This document shows, one piece after another, positions 11,128 through 22,190 of a DNA stretch of 64,000 nucleotides (position 1 is its first letter; every line of letters begins with the position of its first letter). A program made the translations under genes and the position numbers. The stretch is from NCBI GenBank assembly GCA_948146395.1, contig OX411543.1, forward strand, positions 54,850,017-54,914,016. Reading direction: 5' to 3'. This DNA comes from Fragum whitleyi (lineage: Eukaryota; Mollusca; Bivalvia; Cardiida; Cardiidae). A model generated the notes under the pieces. The model saw nothing but the letters and a program-made list of their open reading frames with translations, made no database searches and had not been told where the DNA came from.

Positions 11128-11550
11128 ACAGTTAACAACATCGTGAAATTGACAATATGAATGCTTTTTGAATTATTTAGGAAGGAAATTGAATGAGTGT
11201 GCGGAGCGAGTTTTGAGTGAATTTAATCGGAGGTAATCCTATTGGATGAACAAAATTGGGGATATTGATTACCTTCCTTTAATAAAAAAGATGCATACAC
11301 GTTTTTTACATAGCTTCCTATTTATTCTAGAACCATTTGAGATGCTTACAATTTGAATCATGACAGTGAAATCGCGATTTATCTCTATCAAAAAAATTTT
11401 GAATGACGTTGTTGATTCTATATTTTACAATGGGTTTGAGTGTTTTTGAATGGTTTGAGTGAGTGTTTGGAATGAATGAATGGAGCGTTGAGTGAGCGAT
11501 TAAGAATGGTTTTGATTGAGGTGAATGTCAATTTCACGATGTAACTATCT
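11128..11550 (+). mobile_element. Family A MITE, complete copy
   Basis: The copy is bounded by ACAGTTAACAACATCGTGAA on the left and TCAATTTCACGATGTAACTA on the right, which are inverted copies of each other. The length is about 420 bp and there is no coding capacity. From 11,551 to 12,094 I see nothing recognisable. Confidence 0.8.
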
Positions 11551-12094
11551 GTACGTACATGATCACATTCTTAACATATAAAGTCGGTTACAAATGTGTT
11601 TGTCCGAAATGGGGGACCCGGGTTGACATGAGAAGTATATATGTTACCGGTTTAGTTATCTTTTTGTATTAAAAAACATATCAACTTTAATACTTGAAAT
11701 TATCTGCCCTTATCTTAACCCATCTCATACTTATTCCTATATCCATCGTTAAAATTTAACGAAAGCAACCACATCGCAATAGAAAACACAAAATAATAAT
11801 AATTATAACAATACGGGTTTTGATCAGTGCTTAAACACTTTACCGAGTTTTGTAGATCCTACTAATAGGCAGAAACGCATTACGCAACCTTGACTTCATT
11901 TTTTCAGGTTAATGGCATTTGTAGGGTTCATATAGTAAAATGGTCATAACTCACAAAATAACCTGAATAATCTGTTCTTGTAAAAACTACTCAAGAAATA
12001 TTAAACATTCAAAATAACGTTGTTTGTTTATCGTTTATCAAATACTCTACAATTTTTCAAAGGTAAACTTTGTCATGCTGTGAACCATATATTA

Positions 12095-13676
12095 TACTCA
12101 GAACAAAAAGTTAAGTGCCACTAAGTTTTAAGTTAATAAAATTTCTATCGAAAACTTTAATAACGTATCTTTGTTGTCAAACGGTTAGAACAACCTTGTA
12201 ACTATTGATTAAAAACGTTTCGGATGCACGTGCATATTCAGCAAGTCTCGTGCAATGACTGTAAAGCCAGGGCTCGTTCAAAGTGGAAAATCAGCTTTTC
12301 TGGCAGAGATACTTACTTCGTGTAGCTCGTGCAATTGTTTACATTTCGATTTGAAACTCAGTCATGGCAAGGCGTAGATTGTCTACAAATGAAAGATGGC
12401 GAATTGCCAGACAGCTGGGGTATCACCACAGTGTCATAACACGTTTGGTACAAAAACACGCACAGACAAACGACGTTAAGGACCATGTCAGATCTGGACG
12501 CCCTAGAGTAACGTCTATTCGAGAGGATAGAGCACTTTTGCGTCACGTCAGACATCTGCCCTTCACCAGTGCGCCTGTACTAAGGGACAACTGGAATACT
12601 CATAGACGGGTCTCTATCCCAACAGTGCGAAATCGACTTCGGATGGCTGGGTATAAGGGACGAAGACCCCTCAAACGTCCAAAGTTACAACAGAGACACA
12701 TCAATGAACGTCTAATATGGTGTAGAGCGAGGACACGTTGGAACTTGGCATCATGGCGTCGGATCAATTGGTCAGATGAGTGCAGGATGTTGTTGCATGT
12801 CACCGATGGCCGAATTCGTGTTTGGAGACAACCTAACACCCGATTTGCACCAAAGTACGTCCAACCAACCTATCAGGGTGGCGATGGCTCCGTTATGATA
12901 TGGAGTTGTGTCTCCTACGGCTGTTAACAGGACCTAGTGACAGTTCCAGGAACATTGACTGGCGATAAATATCGCGATAACATCCTTTTTCCTGTAGCAA
13001 TTCCGCATTTTGACAATCACCCTCTTCGAACAAGACCAGTGTACATGGATGATAACGCCAGACCCCACAGAGCAAAAGCCGTGGCGAACGTTATGCAACG
13101 TGAAGCCATCACCACCATTCCATGGCCGGCTTGTGGTCCCGATCTTAACCCCATCGAGCACCTGTGGGACATTTTAGGGCGCCGTATACGTCGGAGAGAG
13201 CCTCCTGTACAAAATATGGTTGAGTTAGAAGCAGCACTGCACCAGGAGTGGCAGCATATCCCTCAACACATCATCCAGAGGCTGATTCGTGGCATGCCGA
13301 GGAGGGTGCGCGCAGTGATCAATGCTCACGGATCTTACACACGCTACTGACTAAGATGTGACTGGGATTAATCGCATTTGTGTTATCTGACTTCTAAAAC
13401 CAAGTTTCGTGTCATATACAACACCTTAAGTCGGCTTTGACAATAGTTTTTCATGTTTTAAAAAAAAGGTGAAAATACGTAATTTACATTTCAAGGTACA
13501 AAGTCAATAAAATTTATCACCACCCATGTATTGCTGTGAAATTGTAAAGTCAACAAACCATTTTCAACATTGGAACTCAATATTTACATCTCTGTTATTT
13601 TGAATTAATGCAGGCTCCCTGCCTTTAAAAATCTTCTGTCTAAAAACCGGTGGCGCTTAACTTCTTGTTCTGAGTA
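12095..13676 (+). mobile_element. Tc1-type DNA transposon, complete with inverted ends
   Basis: The ends are inverted: TACTCAGAACAAAAAGTTAA on the left, and on the right GCGCTTAACTTCTTGTTCTG followed by AGTA. They are flanked by TA dinucleotides at 12,093-12,094 and 13,677-13,678, the target duplication expected for the Tc1/mariner superfamily. The 1.58-kb length is normal for an autonomous Tc1 element. The only gene inside is the interrupted transposase. Confidence 0.85.
12364..13350 (+). pseudogene. Tc1-like transposase with one internal stop
   Basis: A single frame runs 329 codons from ATG to TGA, broken only by a TAA at 12,925-12,927 (codon 188). The N-terminal third has helix-turn-helix character, with the GRPR motif at residues 45-48 linking the two DNA-binding parts. 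The catalytic triad is visible as D138 (NWSDEC), D230 (MDDNARPH) and E265 (NPIEHLWD). The spacing of 34 residues between D230 and E265 makes it DD34E, as in Tc1. The length matches the usual 340 or so residues. With only one lesion the copy is young, but the stop falls before two catalytic residues, so it is probably inactive unless read through. Confidence 0.9.
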
Positions 13677-13686
13677 TATAATCATA

Positions 13687-13933
13687 ATTGAGCCTGTGCG
13701 TGGGATTTTTCCAACAATTTCAAATGACCGCAAAGCAAAGACTCTGACCAGCCTGTGCATCCGCACAGTCTGACCAGAGTCTTCTCTATGCGTTTGGTAT
13801 ATAGATAAGATCTCATAGTATTTATAGACCATCAGGTAACTTCAATTTTACACTATGTGACTGTCTCGGATGCTCAATGTTTGCTCGTCACACACATTTC
13901 AAATTGTTGGAAATGTCACGCGGAGGCCTAATT
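13687..13933 (+). mobile_element. Family B palindromic MITE
   Basis: The left end ATTGAGCCTGTGCGTG and the right end AAATTGTTGGAAATGTCACG are inverted relatives. The interior carries CAGCCTGTGCATCCGCACAG and GTCTGACCAGAGTCTTC, which are also found in the other copies. Confidence 0.75.
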
Positions 13934-13981
13934 ATGATTATTATTATTTGACGAATCGTGCTTGCCTCAAAGCACATTTTG

Positions 13982-14450
13982 AGTTTATACTAAAAAACTT
14001 TGAAGCCCCGTAACGGTGAAAGGTCGTATGAAAATCATTCGGAAAATAATCCGCGCATTTCCGTAAACTGAAAAGAGAGTCGAACGTAAGTGTAGTAATT
14101 TTGTGTAATTTAAGGTGCTTGAAGACAAACAAATTTCTTTAATGCTTTCCGATCGTTTATTGAGACTTTTTTGTATGTCACACTTAAATGACGAAACCCG
14201 GTAAAACACTTCGTTTTGTTATCAAATTATAAATTGTTTATATTTTGTGATTTTCTTTGATTTTTTGCTCAATGTCATCTTCAGCTAGGGCGTTGATATT
14301 GTTGACGTCTAAAACTCCGTGTGCGAAACGATACGCTTTCTTGTCTGCTTCCTTATTTTGTGTATTTCCGTTTATTTATCGTCGCTATCGTAGCACATGC
14401 CCATATGAGCGACGCCCCCAGAAGACGGTTAGTTGTTATAGGGGATAGTG
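13982..14450 (+). repeat. Family G dispersed repeat
   Basis: Shared strings include CCGTAAACTGAAAAG, GTAGTAATTTTGTGTAATTT and a TGACGTC-containing stretch. Related copies lie at 15.40, 17.75 and 43.74 kb. The string GCGACGCCCCCAGAAGACGG (14,409-14,428) recurs at 19.61 kb. Confidence 0.5.
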
Positions 14451-14844
14451 CAAGGATACATGTACATGTACTTGTAAATCGCCGAGGTTTACCGATTGTA
14501 AATGATGCCAGCATATCAAACAAAAACAGAGAAAAAAGGCGTCAATATTGTACATAACAAATTCCAACATGCCGTTTGCCTAAATTATAACTGTCGACGG
14601 TTGTCAACCAAATCTCGTAACTGCAGTTGGCTATGACGAAGTTTCTTTCGCCAACCGACGTTATGGTGAGCAAAATATGTTTAAAAATAACCATCTACAT
14701 TTATCCATTTTATTTCGGAAAGCTGAATTAAATTTCTTCAAAATAAAATGTAAAATCAAAGTGCTAAAAGCTCTGGAAGTTACAAAATGTGAGTGAGTAT
14801 TGCTTTTAGAAAATGCATTGTTTTACATCTTTCTGGTTTAAAAA

Positions 14845-14960
14845 TAAAATTTAGGTGGTATGAACTAAGATCAGACTGCACATATGTGCAGGCTGATCTT
14901 TGTTTATACCTCCTATCAAGCAGGTACATTCCGGGTTAAGCATGACAAGGGTTAACAATG
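14845..14960. repeat. GATCAGACTGCACAT palindromic repeat
   Basis: A short palindrome reading ATCAGACTGCACATATGTGC and then AGGCTGATC recurs near 22.66 and 37.23 kb, each time followed by a GGGTTAAGCATGACAAGGGTT-like tail. Probably a small MITE. Confidence 0.5.
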
Positions 14961-15394
14961 TATCATTTAGGCTTCAAAATGGAAAAAAATACCTTGAGAC
15001 ACTGTGACCATTAATATGTCCTAGTTCAACTGAACTGTATTGGAAAATACATTCGTGTCCAAATTTCTAATCTTTTCTTTACGCCTCACTGGATCTTTTT
15101 GCAATTAGTGATCTAATTTATTACATTGCAAATTTGATACTTTCTTTAAGCATAATAAAATAGATTTTACAAAATGAATGATATTAATTCAATGTTACTG
15201 AAATTGGTTGAAAAATTGGTTGATGAAATCGTGTAAATTGTTAATGGTTTGGAGCCCATTGTCCATGCACAATAAATATATGAGTTAATTATTAGTTCAA
15301 TCTATCAATAAACAAGGATTCTAGTTGGCGTAAAAATGGTTTATCTTTTCATGAACGAAATTTTGAACACGCTTATGATTTGAAATTCTTCTTG
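14961..15394. other. No feature seen
   Basis: This is AT-rich sequence without a supported frame or a repeat that I could match elsewhere in the window. Confidence 0.4.
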
Positions 15395-15645
15395 AAATAG
15401 TTCCTTAAACATCTCAAAGTGTAGTGAAACGCCCTTTGTTGTCAAATTATGTTATCCGCAGTTTTTGTTTTATTTTCACTTATTGTGTGTTACCCAACGT
15501 CTTCTTTTGCTGAAACGGTGATGCATTTGGCGTCACAAAACGCATTTGGGAAAGATCTCGCTTTACACGGTTCCTCCTGTTTTATTCCCAAGTTCAAATC
15601 CGTAGAATCGCCGAAGACTCTCGTTTTGCACCCGTGGATAAAGTC
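15395..15645 (+). repeat. Family G dispersed repeat, partial
   Basis: It shares GTCACAAAACGCA-like, CCGTAGAATCGCCGAAG and flanking strings with 18.19-18.38 and 43.87-44.01 kb. The small open frame across it repeats in every copy and is a property of the repeat, not a gene. Confidence 0.5.
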
Positions 15646-16014
15646 TTCACTTTTTATTTACTAGCGGAAGGCCGAAGCTTCTATGCCAATGATGTCGAAA
15701 ACTATTCGATAAACCCTAAATATTACGATTTCTTTTATCCATTTTGGGTGCACTATCGAGAAATAACGGAAGACTATCATTTTAAAAACTCATCGCCTCA
15801 ATGGTAAAATTACCATTTATGTATACTCTGCTTCGTTCATTTGGCTCGATTTTACTTATCTCGGCGGAGCCAAATAAAACAAGTGACGTCATGACGTCGA
15901 ATATAGCAATCACGCGCAAAAGGACGCTCTTAAAGAAAAGTTGTCCCAAATTGTTCTCATTTTGTCTCGGTTTTTTTGCATGAAATAAATAGAATAAGCG
16001 GTTGTTTTTGTTTG

Positions 16015-16015
<1 letters not shown>

Positions 16016-16045
<30 letters not shown>

Positions 16046-16060
16046 GGGGGGGGGGGGGGA
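16016..16060 (+). repeat. Poly-T then poly-G tract
   Basis: About 28 T are followed by about 14 G. This is a simple-sequence junction and its exact length is likely to be unreliable in assembly. Confidence 0.9.
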
Positions 16061-16326
16061 TATTTCGTGTAAGATCAATTAATATTTCATTGTGTGAACA
16101 ATAAATGCTATAATTTCACTCAGCTTTTGCTGTACACTCAATGAAATATAAATCATATTTACACCAAAACAAACGATTATCCTCTATTTAACCCATAGAC
16201 TACCCACAGCTGTTTTGTTTCTTTCAAAATCTATCATAAGAGTCCACGGGCTCATTTACATTGAAGATACCATCAGTAGTTGACCAAAACGTGTCAACTT
16301 GGACATGAATGAAACTGTAAATAAAT

Positions 16327-16475
16327 ATATAATACGTACTAAGTGTTTGATAGGAAAAAATATCTAACGAGGTTGGGAGAATTCATAATTGCCGAGACTT
16401 TGCCGAGACTATTATCAATTCCCACAACCGAGTTAGATATTTTTCATACAATACACTAAGTAGTAATTATATTTA
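16327..16475. mobile_element. Family F palindromic MITE
   Basis: ATATCTAACGAGGTTGGGA and its inverted partner ACAACCGAGTTAGATATTTT lie about 60 bp apart, with AATACGTACTAAGTG-type outer arms. A second copy lies at 39,758-39,905. Confidence 0.6.
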
Positions 16476-17046
16476 CCTTATAAGCTATATTTGCCTTGTT
16501 TTCGTCGATGTTTCTATCAGGAATGTAGTTTTTTTTAAAAATAACCGCATTAGGTCATTGTTCTAAAAATATCCATGTGATATCATGTTTTCACACGGAT
16601 ATTTGTATAGTTATAAAATAAAATATTAAAGCACAGCAAAAGTATTCTTATTAGATAATAAAATAGTGTTCTGTTTTATTAGTCTATGTAGTTGTTACTG
16701 TTTCGATAAAGGAATTAAGAAAAAGGGAAATTAGATCATAAACATAGACAACATTGTTTTATTTTCATGTTTTGTACTCGTTAACACACATAGTCAATGT
16801 TCCATTGCGTAAGCTTAAATCACCTGTTTTCACAAAATGTATGACATATCCTAGTTTTGTCCCACTTAAAGAATGGTACCTGGGAAGACACTTTCTTCCT
16901 TCACCATTGTCATACTTTTTTCAAAAAATTCTACATAAAAGCTTTGGCAGACTGTAAAGACTATTATCCCGATATACAGTCTTGCAAGTATGCAGTTCAA
17001 GGTAGAGGACCCGTAATAGTTCTGCAATGTTTCGGAAGTAATGAAC
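16476..17046. other. No feature seen
   Basis: This is AT-rich sequence. Short open frames lack any recognisable composition or splice context. Confidence 0.4.
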
Positions 17047-17056
17047 TTTAACAGTA

Positions 17057-17101
17057 TTAACCGAGGTTTCCTAATGATTTTCATTAGGAAACCTCGGTTA
17101 A
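17057..17101. repeat. Perfect 21-bp inverted repeat (hairpin)
   Basis: The arms at 17,057-17,077 and 17,081-17,101 are exact reverse complements around a 3-nt loop, and the pairing extends imperfectly outwards into ACAGT and ACTGT. The core of each arm is ACCGAGGTTTCCTAATGA and its complement. Confidence 0.9.
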
Positions 17102-17451
17102 CACTGTAAAAGAACATGTTGTATGCGTAATGTTGCGGAACTTTTACGGGTCCACCACCTTAATATAAGCCTACAGTTTCAACTTAACACTCATTTCTTA
17201 TGGAAAATCTTGAGCCAGCTTTGTTCAAATATCCTAAAAATTAGTCCACGATTGTTAAATCAGTACCAAAAGGGAACCCTCGGCGAGTCTACGAAGTATA
17301 CCTAAGGAGTAATAAGGGCGCCGCCGTAAAAGCGAGTCATTTAACGCAAGTTGGTTTTCACGACGTCATAAATTATCAACGTCCCCGAAGAAGATAAAGT
17401 TGTTCAATTAAAACAGAATCAACGAAAAATTAAATCAGGAAAAACTATAAT

Positions 17452-17700
17452 TTGAGCCTGTGCGTGACATTTCCAACAATTTCAAATGTGGGCTAATCAA
17501 CCACTTTGGCAGGGCTGTCCATCTGCATAGTCCGACCAGAGTCTTCTTTTTTGAGATCTTTACAAAATAAATGTCTTAAAGTGTCTTTAGAATGTCAGGC
17601 AATCTTCCAATCCCACTGTGTAGCTTTTTAGGATGCTAAAACGATGGCCGACCACCCAAAGATAAAATCAATAGAATTGTCACATACAGGCTCATTTGAT
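17452..17700 (+). mobile_element. Family B palindromic MITE
   Basis: The left end is TTGAGCCTGTGCGTGACATT and the right end AATTGTCACATACAGGCTCA. The interior is diverged from other copies. Confidence 0.65.
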
Positions 17701-17751
17701 AACATATCACAGTGTTTAGTCATCAAATTGTAACGAGCCCAAAAAGATCTC

Positions 17752-18380
17752 AACAGGCGATAGCAAAGCATTAAAGTAATTTCTTTTCTTCAGACGTATT
17801 GACCAAAGTACAAGAAGAAGCCAAACTACAAAAAATGACCAAAATTATTACATCTTACGTCCGAGGTACTTTTCAGTTTACGGAAAAGTCCGAGCGATGT
17901 TACGAATGCACTTCTTCTCCTTGTGTAATTTCATTTGTTAAATAGCCTCATCAGATGCTAGACTTGTACCTCTTCATTCGGAACATCGCTCGGTTTTTTT
18001 CCGTAAACTGAAAAGTACCTCGGACATAAGTGTAGTAATTTTGGGTCATTTTTAGGTAATTCGGCTCCTGGTGGTACTTTGGTTAATACGCACGAAGGAA
18101 ATCATATTTTGTTAATTCTCTCCGATGGTTTTTCGAGATCTTTCAGGCATATTATAATTTGATGACAAAACACAGTAAGACACTGTGTTTTGTTATCAAA
18201 TTATAGTATGCCCATTTTTATTCTTTCGTTGATTTTATTTTATGCAACGTCATCCTTAGCAGGATCGTTTATGTGTGTGACGTCATATAAACCCACGTGC
18301 GAAGTGACGCGCTTTCATGGCTGCGTCCGTATTATTCTCGATGGCTATTCCGTAGAATCGCCGAAGGTTCCCGATTTGTA
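17752..18380. repeat. Family G long inverted repeat
   Basis: The left arm (about 17,786-17,910) contains TTACGTCCGAGGTACTTTTC followed by AGTTTACGG. The right arm (about 17,965-18,100) is its complement, with CCGTAAACTGAAAAGTACCT. The unit then continues into the GTGACGTCATATAAACCCAC segment shared with 43.9 kb. A short fragment recurs at about 18,690-18,730. Confidence 0.6.
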
Positions 18381-18769
18381 CCACTTCTAACAATCAATAT
18401 ATTGATAGCATTCGGAACATGTCTCGGTCAATTTACGATCAGCCTCGGATGTATCTAGTGAGACTACTTCTATTACTTAAAGTTACGAAAGGAGTAGCCT
18501 TGATAAAATACATATCCTTGATAAAATACAAATCTTCATTGTCATTTTCAGTCAAGACAGTCTTTCAGTTTCTACAATTGTTTACAATCACAAAAATAGA
18601 TAGGCTACTATCTATCTTGAAACCATTTTGACATAGTCTGTAAGCGACAATATGATTTTTGCGAACAAAATTAATGAAATATCATACATCCGAGCTCTTT
18701 TTCAGGTTACGGAAATAGCCGAGTGTCGTCCCGAATGTTTACGATAGCTGACGTTACAGTGATACCTGT

Positions 18770-18900
18770 CTTGCGTTCGGAACGACAAAACGGTGCAAAC
18801 TGTTTGCAAATTATACATCGCGTTGAACGTGCAAAGTGAGATCAACTTTGCGAACAATTTGCACCATTTTTCCATTCTGAGCGCAAGGCAGTCTTACCAG
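18770..18900. mobile_element. Family C palindromic MITE
   Basis: The ends resemble TTGCGTTCGGAACGACAAAA and GCACCATTTTTCCATTCTGA, with GTGCAAACTGTTTGCAAATT inside. Relatives lie at 21.09, 33.53, 36.08, 40.29 and 43.61 kb. Confidence 0.6.
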
Positions 18901-19108
18901 ATACATCTGTAGTTGATCTTAAATTGACCGTATTTTGTGGTGTGAGGGTTCCATTCAGATTTTTTTATTACACTTTGGGGCAGCACAGGATCAAGTTTAG
19001 AGTTTGTTGTGGTATGGGACTCCGACTCAGACTCGAAACGTGCTCCAAGATTGTGCCTTCAAGGGTCTTGTTACATAGGTAATTCGAATTCTGGGAGCAT
19101 CTTGTTAT

Positions 19109-19377
19109 ATGTGACCCGTCATGCGAAATGGGACCATCTGGGCAATGCGTGAAGTATCGACCCTGGTCATAGTGCGCGGACTGCGCATACTGACTAGGGT
19201 CGGTCTTTCGGATTTTTTTTTTAATTTTCTGAATCTAGAATGACCAATTTACCTTCCCGTGAAATAATTTTTGAAATGCGACCTAAAATTGACCTGCACT
19301 GGAACCAATCACTTCTTCAAAAAATTATTTTACAGAGTTCCAAGATGGTCCCTTTTCGCGTGACGGGTCGCATACTT
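19109..19377 (+). mobile_element. Family D MITE, complete copy
   Basis: The ends are TGACCCGTCATGCGAAATGG and its inverted partner TCCCTTTTCGCGTGACGGGT. The interior string TTTCTGAATCTAGAATGACC marks all copies. Its length is about 270 bp. Other copies lie at 24.99 (partial), 29.82 and 50.56 kb. Confidence 0.75.
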
Positions 19378-19654
19378 TTTCCCAGAAATGCAAGGGAGCA
19401 GATAATAGTAGTTTCCCTTATGTATTTCGATTTAAGAATATTTCCGGTTGATGGTCAAATGAGCACATCGTCAGAAAGGATTTGAAGATTATTTAAAACA
19501 GTCTTCGATCATTTTCTGAAGTTGATTCACAGAGGGTCATGAGTACTTACATCAGATAGATATGTGTGTATTTGCGTTTATCTATCGTCGCTGCCATATG
19601 CCCATATGAGCGACGCCCCCAGAAGACGGTTAGTTGTTACGGGGGTAAGTGCAA

Positions 19655-19780
19655 GGACATCTTCGCAAGCCAAGGGTTCTAACTACACTATGTTCCTTCT
19701 TCGTAAGCCAAGGGTTCTAACTCCACAATGTTCCTTCGTAAGGAACATAGTGGGGTTAGAACCCTTGGCTTGCGAAGATG
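19655..19780. repeat. Inverted repeat around GCAAGCCAAGGGTTCTAAC
   Basis: CTTCGCAAGCCAAGGGTTCT occurs twice in direct orientation (the second as CTTCGTAAGCC) and then in inverted form ending GGCTTGCGAAG. The result is a long hairpin with the TTCCTTCGTAAGGAA centre near 19,730-19,745. Confidence 0.75.
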
Positions 19781-19902
19781 GTGTGCAAGGATACATGACG
19801 AAACTACTGCTGAGATCCGCCGTGGTTCTTTAACGTGTAAAGCACCGTCTCACGGGGCCTCGGTTTAACGTCTTATCCCAGTCAGAGAATTAGTTTTGTT
19901 AG

Positions 19903-19992
19903 TGTACCAGCCCGGGAATCGAACCCACGCGGTCGAACTTCAATGGTTTTGATGTCCGGTGCTCTACCAACTGAGATAATCGGGCTGGTTGG
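19903..19992 (-). tRNA. tRNA-like sequence, probably a pseudogene or SINE head
   Basis: On the minus strand the stretch has an A-box-like TATCTCAGTTGGTAGAGC and a perfect B box GGTTCGATTCC. The 5' ACCAGCCCG pairs with 3' CGGGCTGGT. The anticodon region does not fold into a standard 5-bp stem with a 7-nt loop, and the T stem has a mismatch. I therefore do not assign an amino acid. A functional tRNA is unlikely. Confidence 0.45.
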
Positions 19993-20427
19993 ATACATTT
20001 GTGATTTCTGACTACTTAAATGCGAGTCACAAACTCGCAACTTCTGCGTCCCTTTAAACCATGTCGGAATGTCGGAATTTGTATGTTCGAACCCCCTTTA
20101 TAATAATCTTTTTTTTCTTAATATTCATTACCTCAACCAAGGCAATGAATTGTAAGGGGAATTATGTTGTTGTTTTTGTCGTTGTTGTTAAAACAATGGT
20201 ACATTGTAGAGCACTTACCAGGAAACACCCATGTTCCGACAATAATATTTGCAAGTTTCTGAAAGAGTCACGTATGGTAGCTCGACTAACTAAATGACGG
20301 GGGACTTATATACGGACTATGAAAGACTGAGGACGAGGAACATTGTCAACAATTAAAAAAAAACACATTTTTAATGAGTACTAAATTGTAACAGTTTAAC
20401 AATATGTATATACTTTCGTTAAAAATA

Positions 20428-20530
20428 TGCCTGTGCGTAACACTAACGATTTAACATGTACGCGGAGCAAAGCCTGGGACCAGCCTGTGCATCCGCATAG
20501 TCTAACAAATGTTTTTATGTGCTATGTAGA
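20428..20530 (+). mobile_element. Family B fragment
   Basis: It holds GCCTGTGCGTAACACTAACG and CAGCCTGTGCATCCGCATAG, then drifts from the family. From 20,531 to 21,084 I see nothing supported. Confidence 0.45.
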
Positions 20531-21084
20531 TACATTTTGTCTTAACCCCTGTTCAGACGCCCGCCGAATATTCTTATTGCATTGTGTGTGTATGGGGGTT
20601 AATGCTTCTCAAAGTTTTTGCCGAAGGCACACTTGCTTTGCGCATTGCTGAAATGTTCACACACAGGTACGGTTAAAACATCAACAATAATATTACTCTA
20701 TATATGCACAAGTTTGAATGAGTGATCTATATAGATATAGATAAATTTGGTCTATGGTCACTCACTTAAAACCCTGGTCTGCGTTTAGAGTAAAAAGAAT
20801 AAGAATTCGCTCTTTCGTCAATATTCTTTGAATATCTGTTCTTTATTTAATCTTATGAAAGGTGAGTTACAGAAAAAAAGCAATCGAAAAACGGCGGCTT
20901 TTTCGTGAAACGCAAAACCTGCCGTATAAAGTAAAATATGTATTTGAGATATTGGTCACGTGATATACGCCCACGAAATCGAGCGGAATTCAAACTGGAG
21001 TCCGAAAAGTTGCGGGTCACTAATATTCATCAAGTTAGGCGTATATATTTAGATCATCGCTTCATTATCATTTGAATTACTGAA

Positions 21085-21220
21085 TATTGGAATAGCAAAC
21101 GGGTCAAGCAGTTTGCCGATTATATCCCGCTTTGCACGTGATTATGCGTGCAAAGCGGGGTAAAATGGCAAATAGTTTGCACCGTTTTATCATCCTAAAC
21201 GGAGGGCAGATTCCCCGCAG
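21085..21220. mobile_element. Family C palindromic MITE
   Basis: TTTGCACGTGATTATGCGTG and AAAGCGGGGTAAAATGGCAA lie around a centre of symmetry, with GCACCGTTTTATCATCCTAA at the right end. From 21,221 to 21,769 there is no supported gene. The 136-codon minus frame there overlaps this repeat and has no recognisable features. Confidence 0.55.
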
Positions 21221-21769
21221 ATTATCCAAGCGCCCAAAGTAAGCATACCGTTCAGAAAAGGAAAGCAGTAAAGCGCTCGCTAACGTGAACAAGCGCCTTC
21301 CTTTCCTTAATTCATGACAGGAGTTTAGTTGTGTTTTAACAAGTCTTTTAATTGTATATAGCGGGGTTTTATTAACCCGAATCTGACCTTTGCTATTTAG
21401 ATGAATAAAAATCTGATTATCCTCCCTCGGCTTTACACGTGCTTTCAAAGGAATGCACGAGAAACGGTATTGAATATAATGTATATTTTGTCCTTTGTTA
21501 AAATATGTCGGCATTGTTATTTAAGCATTTTTCCACAAAGGTCAAATTCTGGTCAAATAAAAACGATCACTCGGCGTTCTATAGATGTTGCAGTGTCCAT
21601 CTAGTCTATCTGTATACGGGTTTGGGTAGACCCAGTGGACCCGTTGGGCCTGGACCTGAGTACCGATGTCTCTGAAAACCTATATTTGGTATTTCACCCT
21701 TGGCGTGGGTGCCTTTCATTCTGAAAAAACAACAACATAAAACATAATGAGTCGTAACAAATACAATAA

Positions 21770-22190
21770 AACATCGCTAAATTGACACTCATTCCTATCC
21801 ATATCATTTACTCAGCACTCCGTTCATTCATTCCAAGTACGCACTCAATTCGATAAAAACGCTCCGAAATTGTTGGAAAATATTTCGAAATTGTTCAAGA
21901 CAATCAACATTTAATTCAAATCGATAAAATTATTGTACGATGTTATTGGCTAGTATGGATTTTTAAGTGTCTTATTGGTCCTCGAAGACACACAAACAGA
22001 AAAATACGTATATTTAATTAAAGGGAGGTAAAAGATATCGACAATTTTGTTCATCTTGAACAAAATTAGCGATATAAAATTACCTCCCTTTAATTTCACT
22101 CAAAACTTGATACACACTCTCATTCAATCTCATTCCAAATTCATTCTAAGATCAATTATCTTGTCAATTTCACGATGTTCTCATATACAT
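21770..22190 (-). mobile_element. Family A MITE, inverted copy
   Basis: It runs from CGCTAAATTGACACTCATTC to TTGTCAATTTCACGATGTTC. It contains TATTTAATTAAAGGGAGGTA and the palindrome around ATTTTGTTCATCTTGAACAA. From 22,191 to 23,110 I note only a C/A-rich simple tract at 22,387-22,425 and a GATCAG-type repeat near 22,660-22,760. Confidence 0.7.

Noticed and set aside
16016..16060. Poly-T as the poly(A) tail of a retrocopy
   Set aside because: The T run passes straight into a G run and no processed coding sequence lies beside it.
19903..19992. Functional tRNA gene
   Set aside because: The B box is perfect but the anticodon arm and T stem do not fold properly, so it is kept only as tRNA-like.
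21104..21514. 136-codon minus-strand frame
   Set aside because: It overlaps a family C MITE and has no recognisable domain or splice context.
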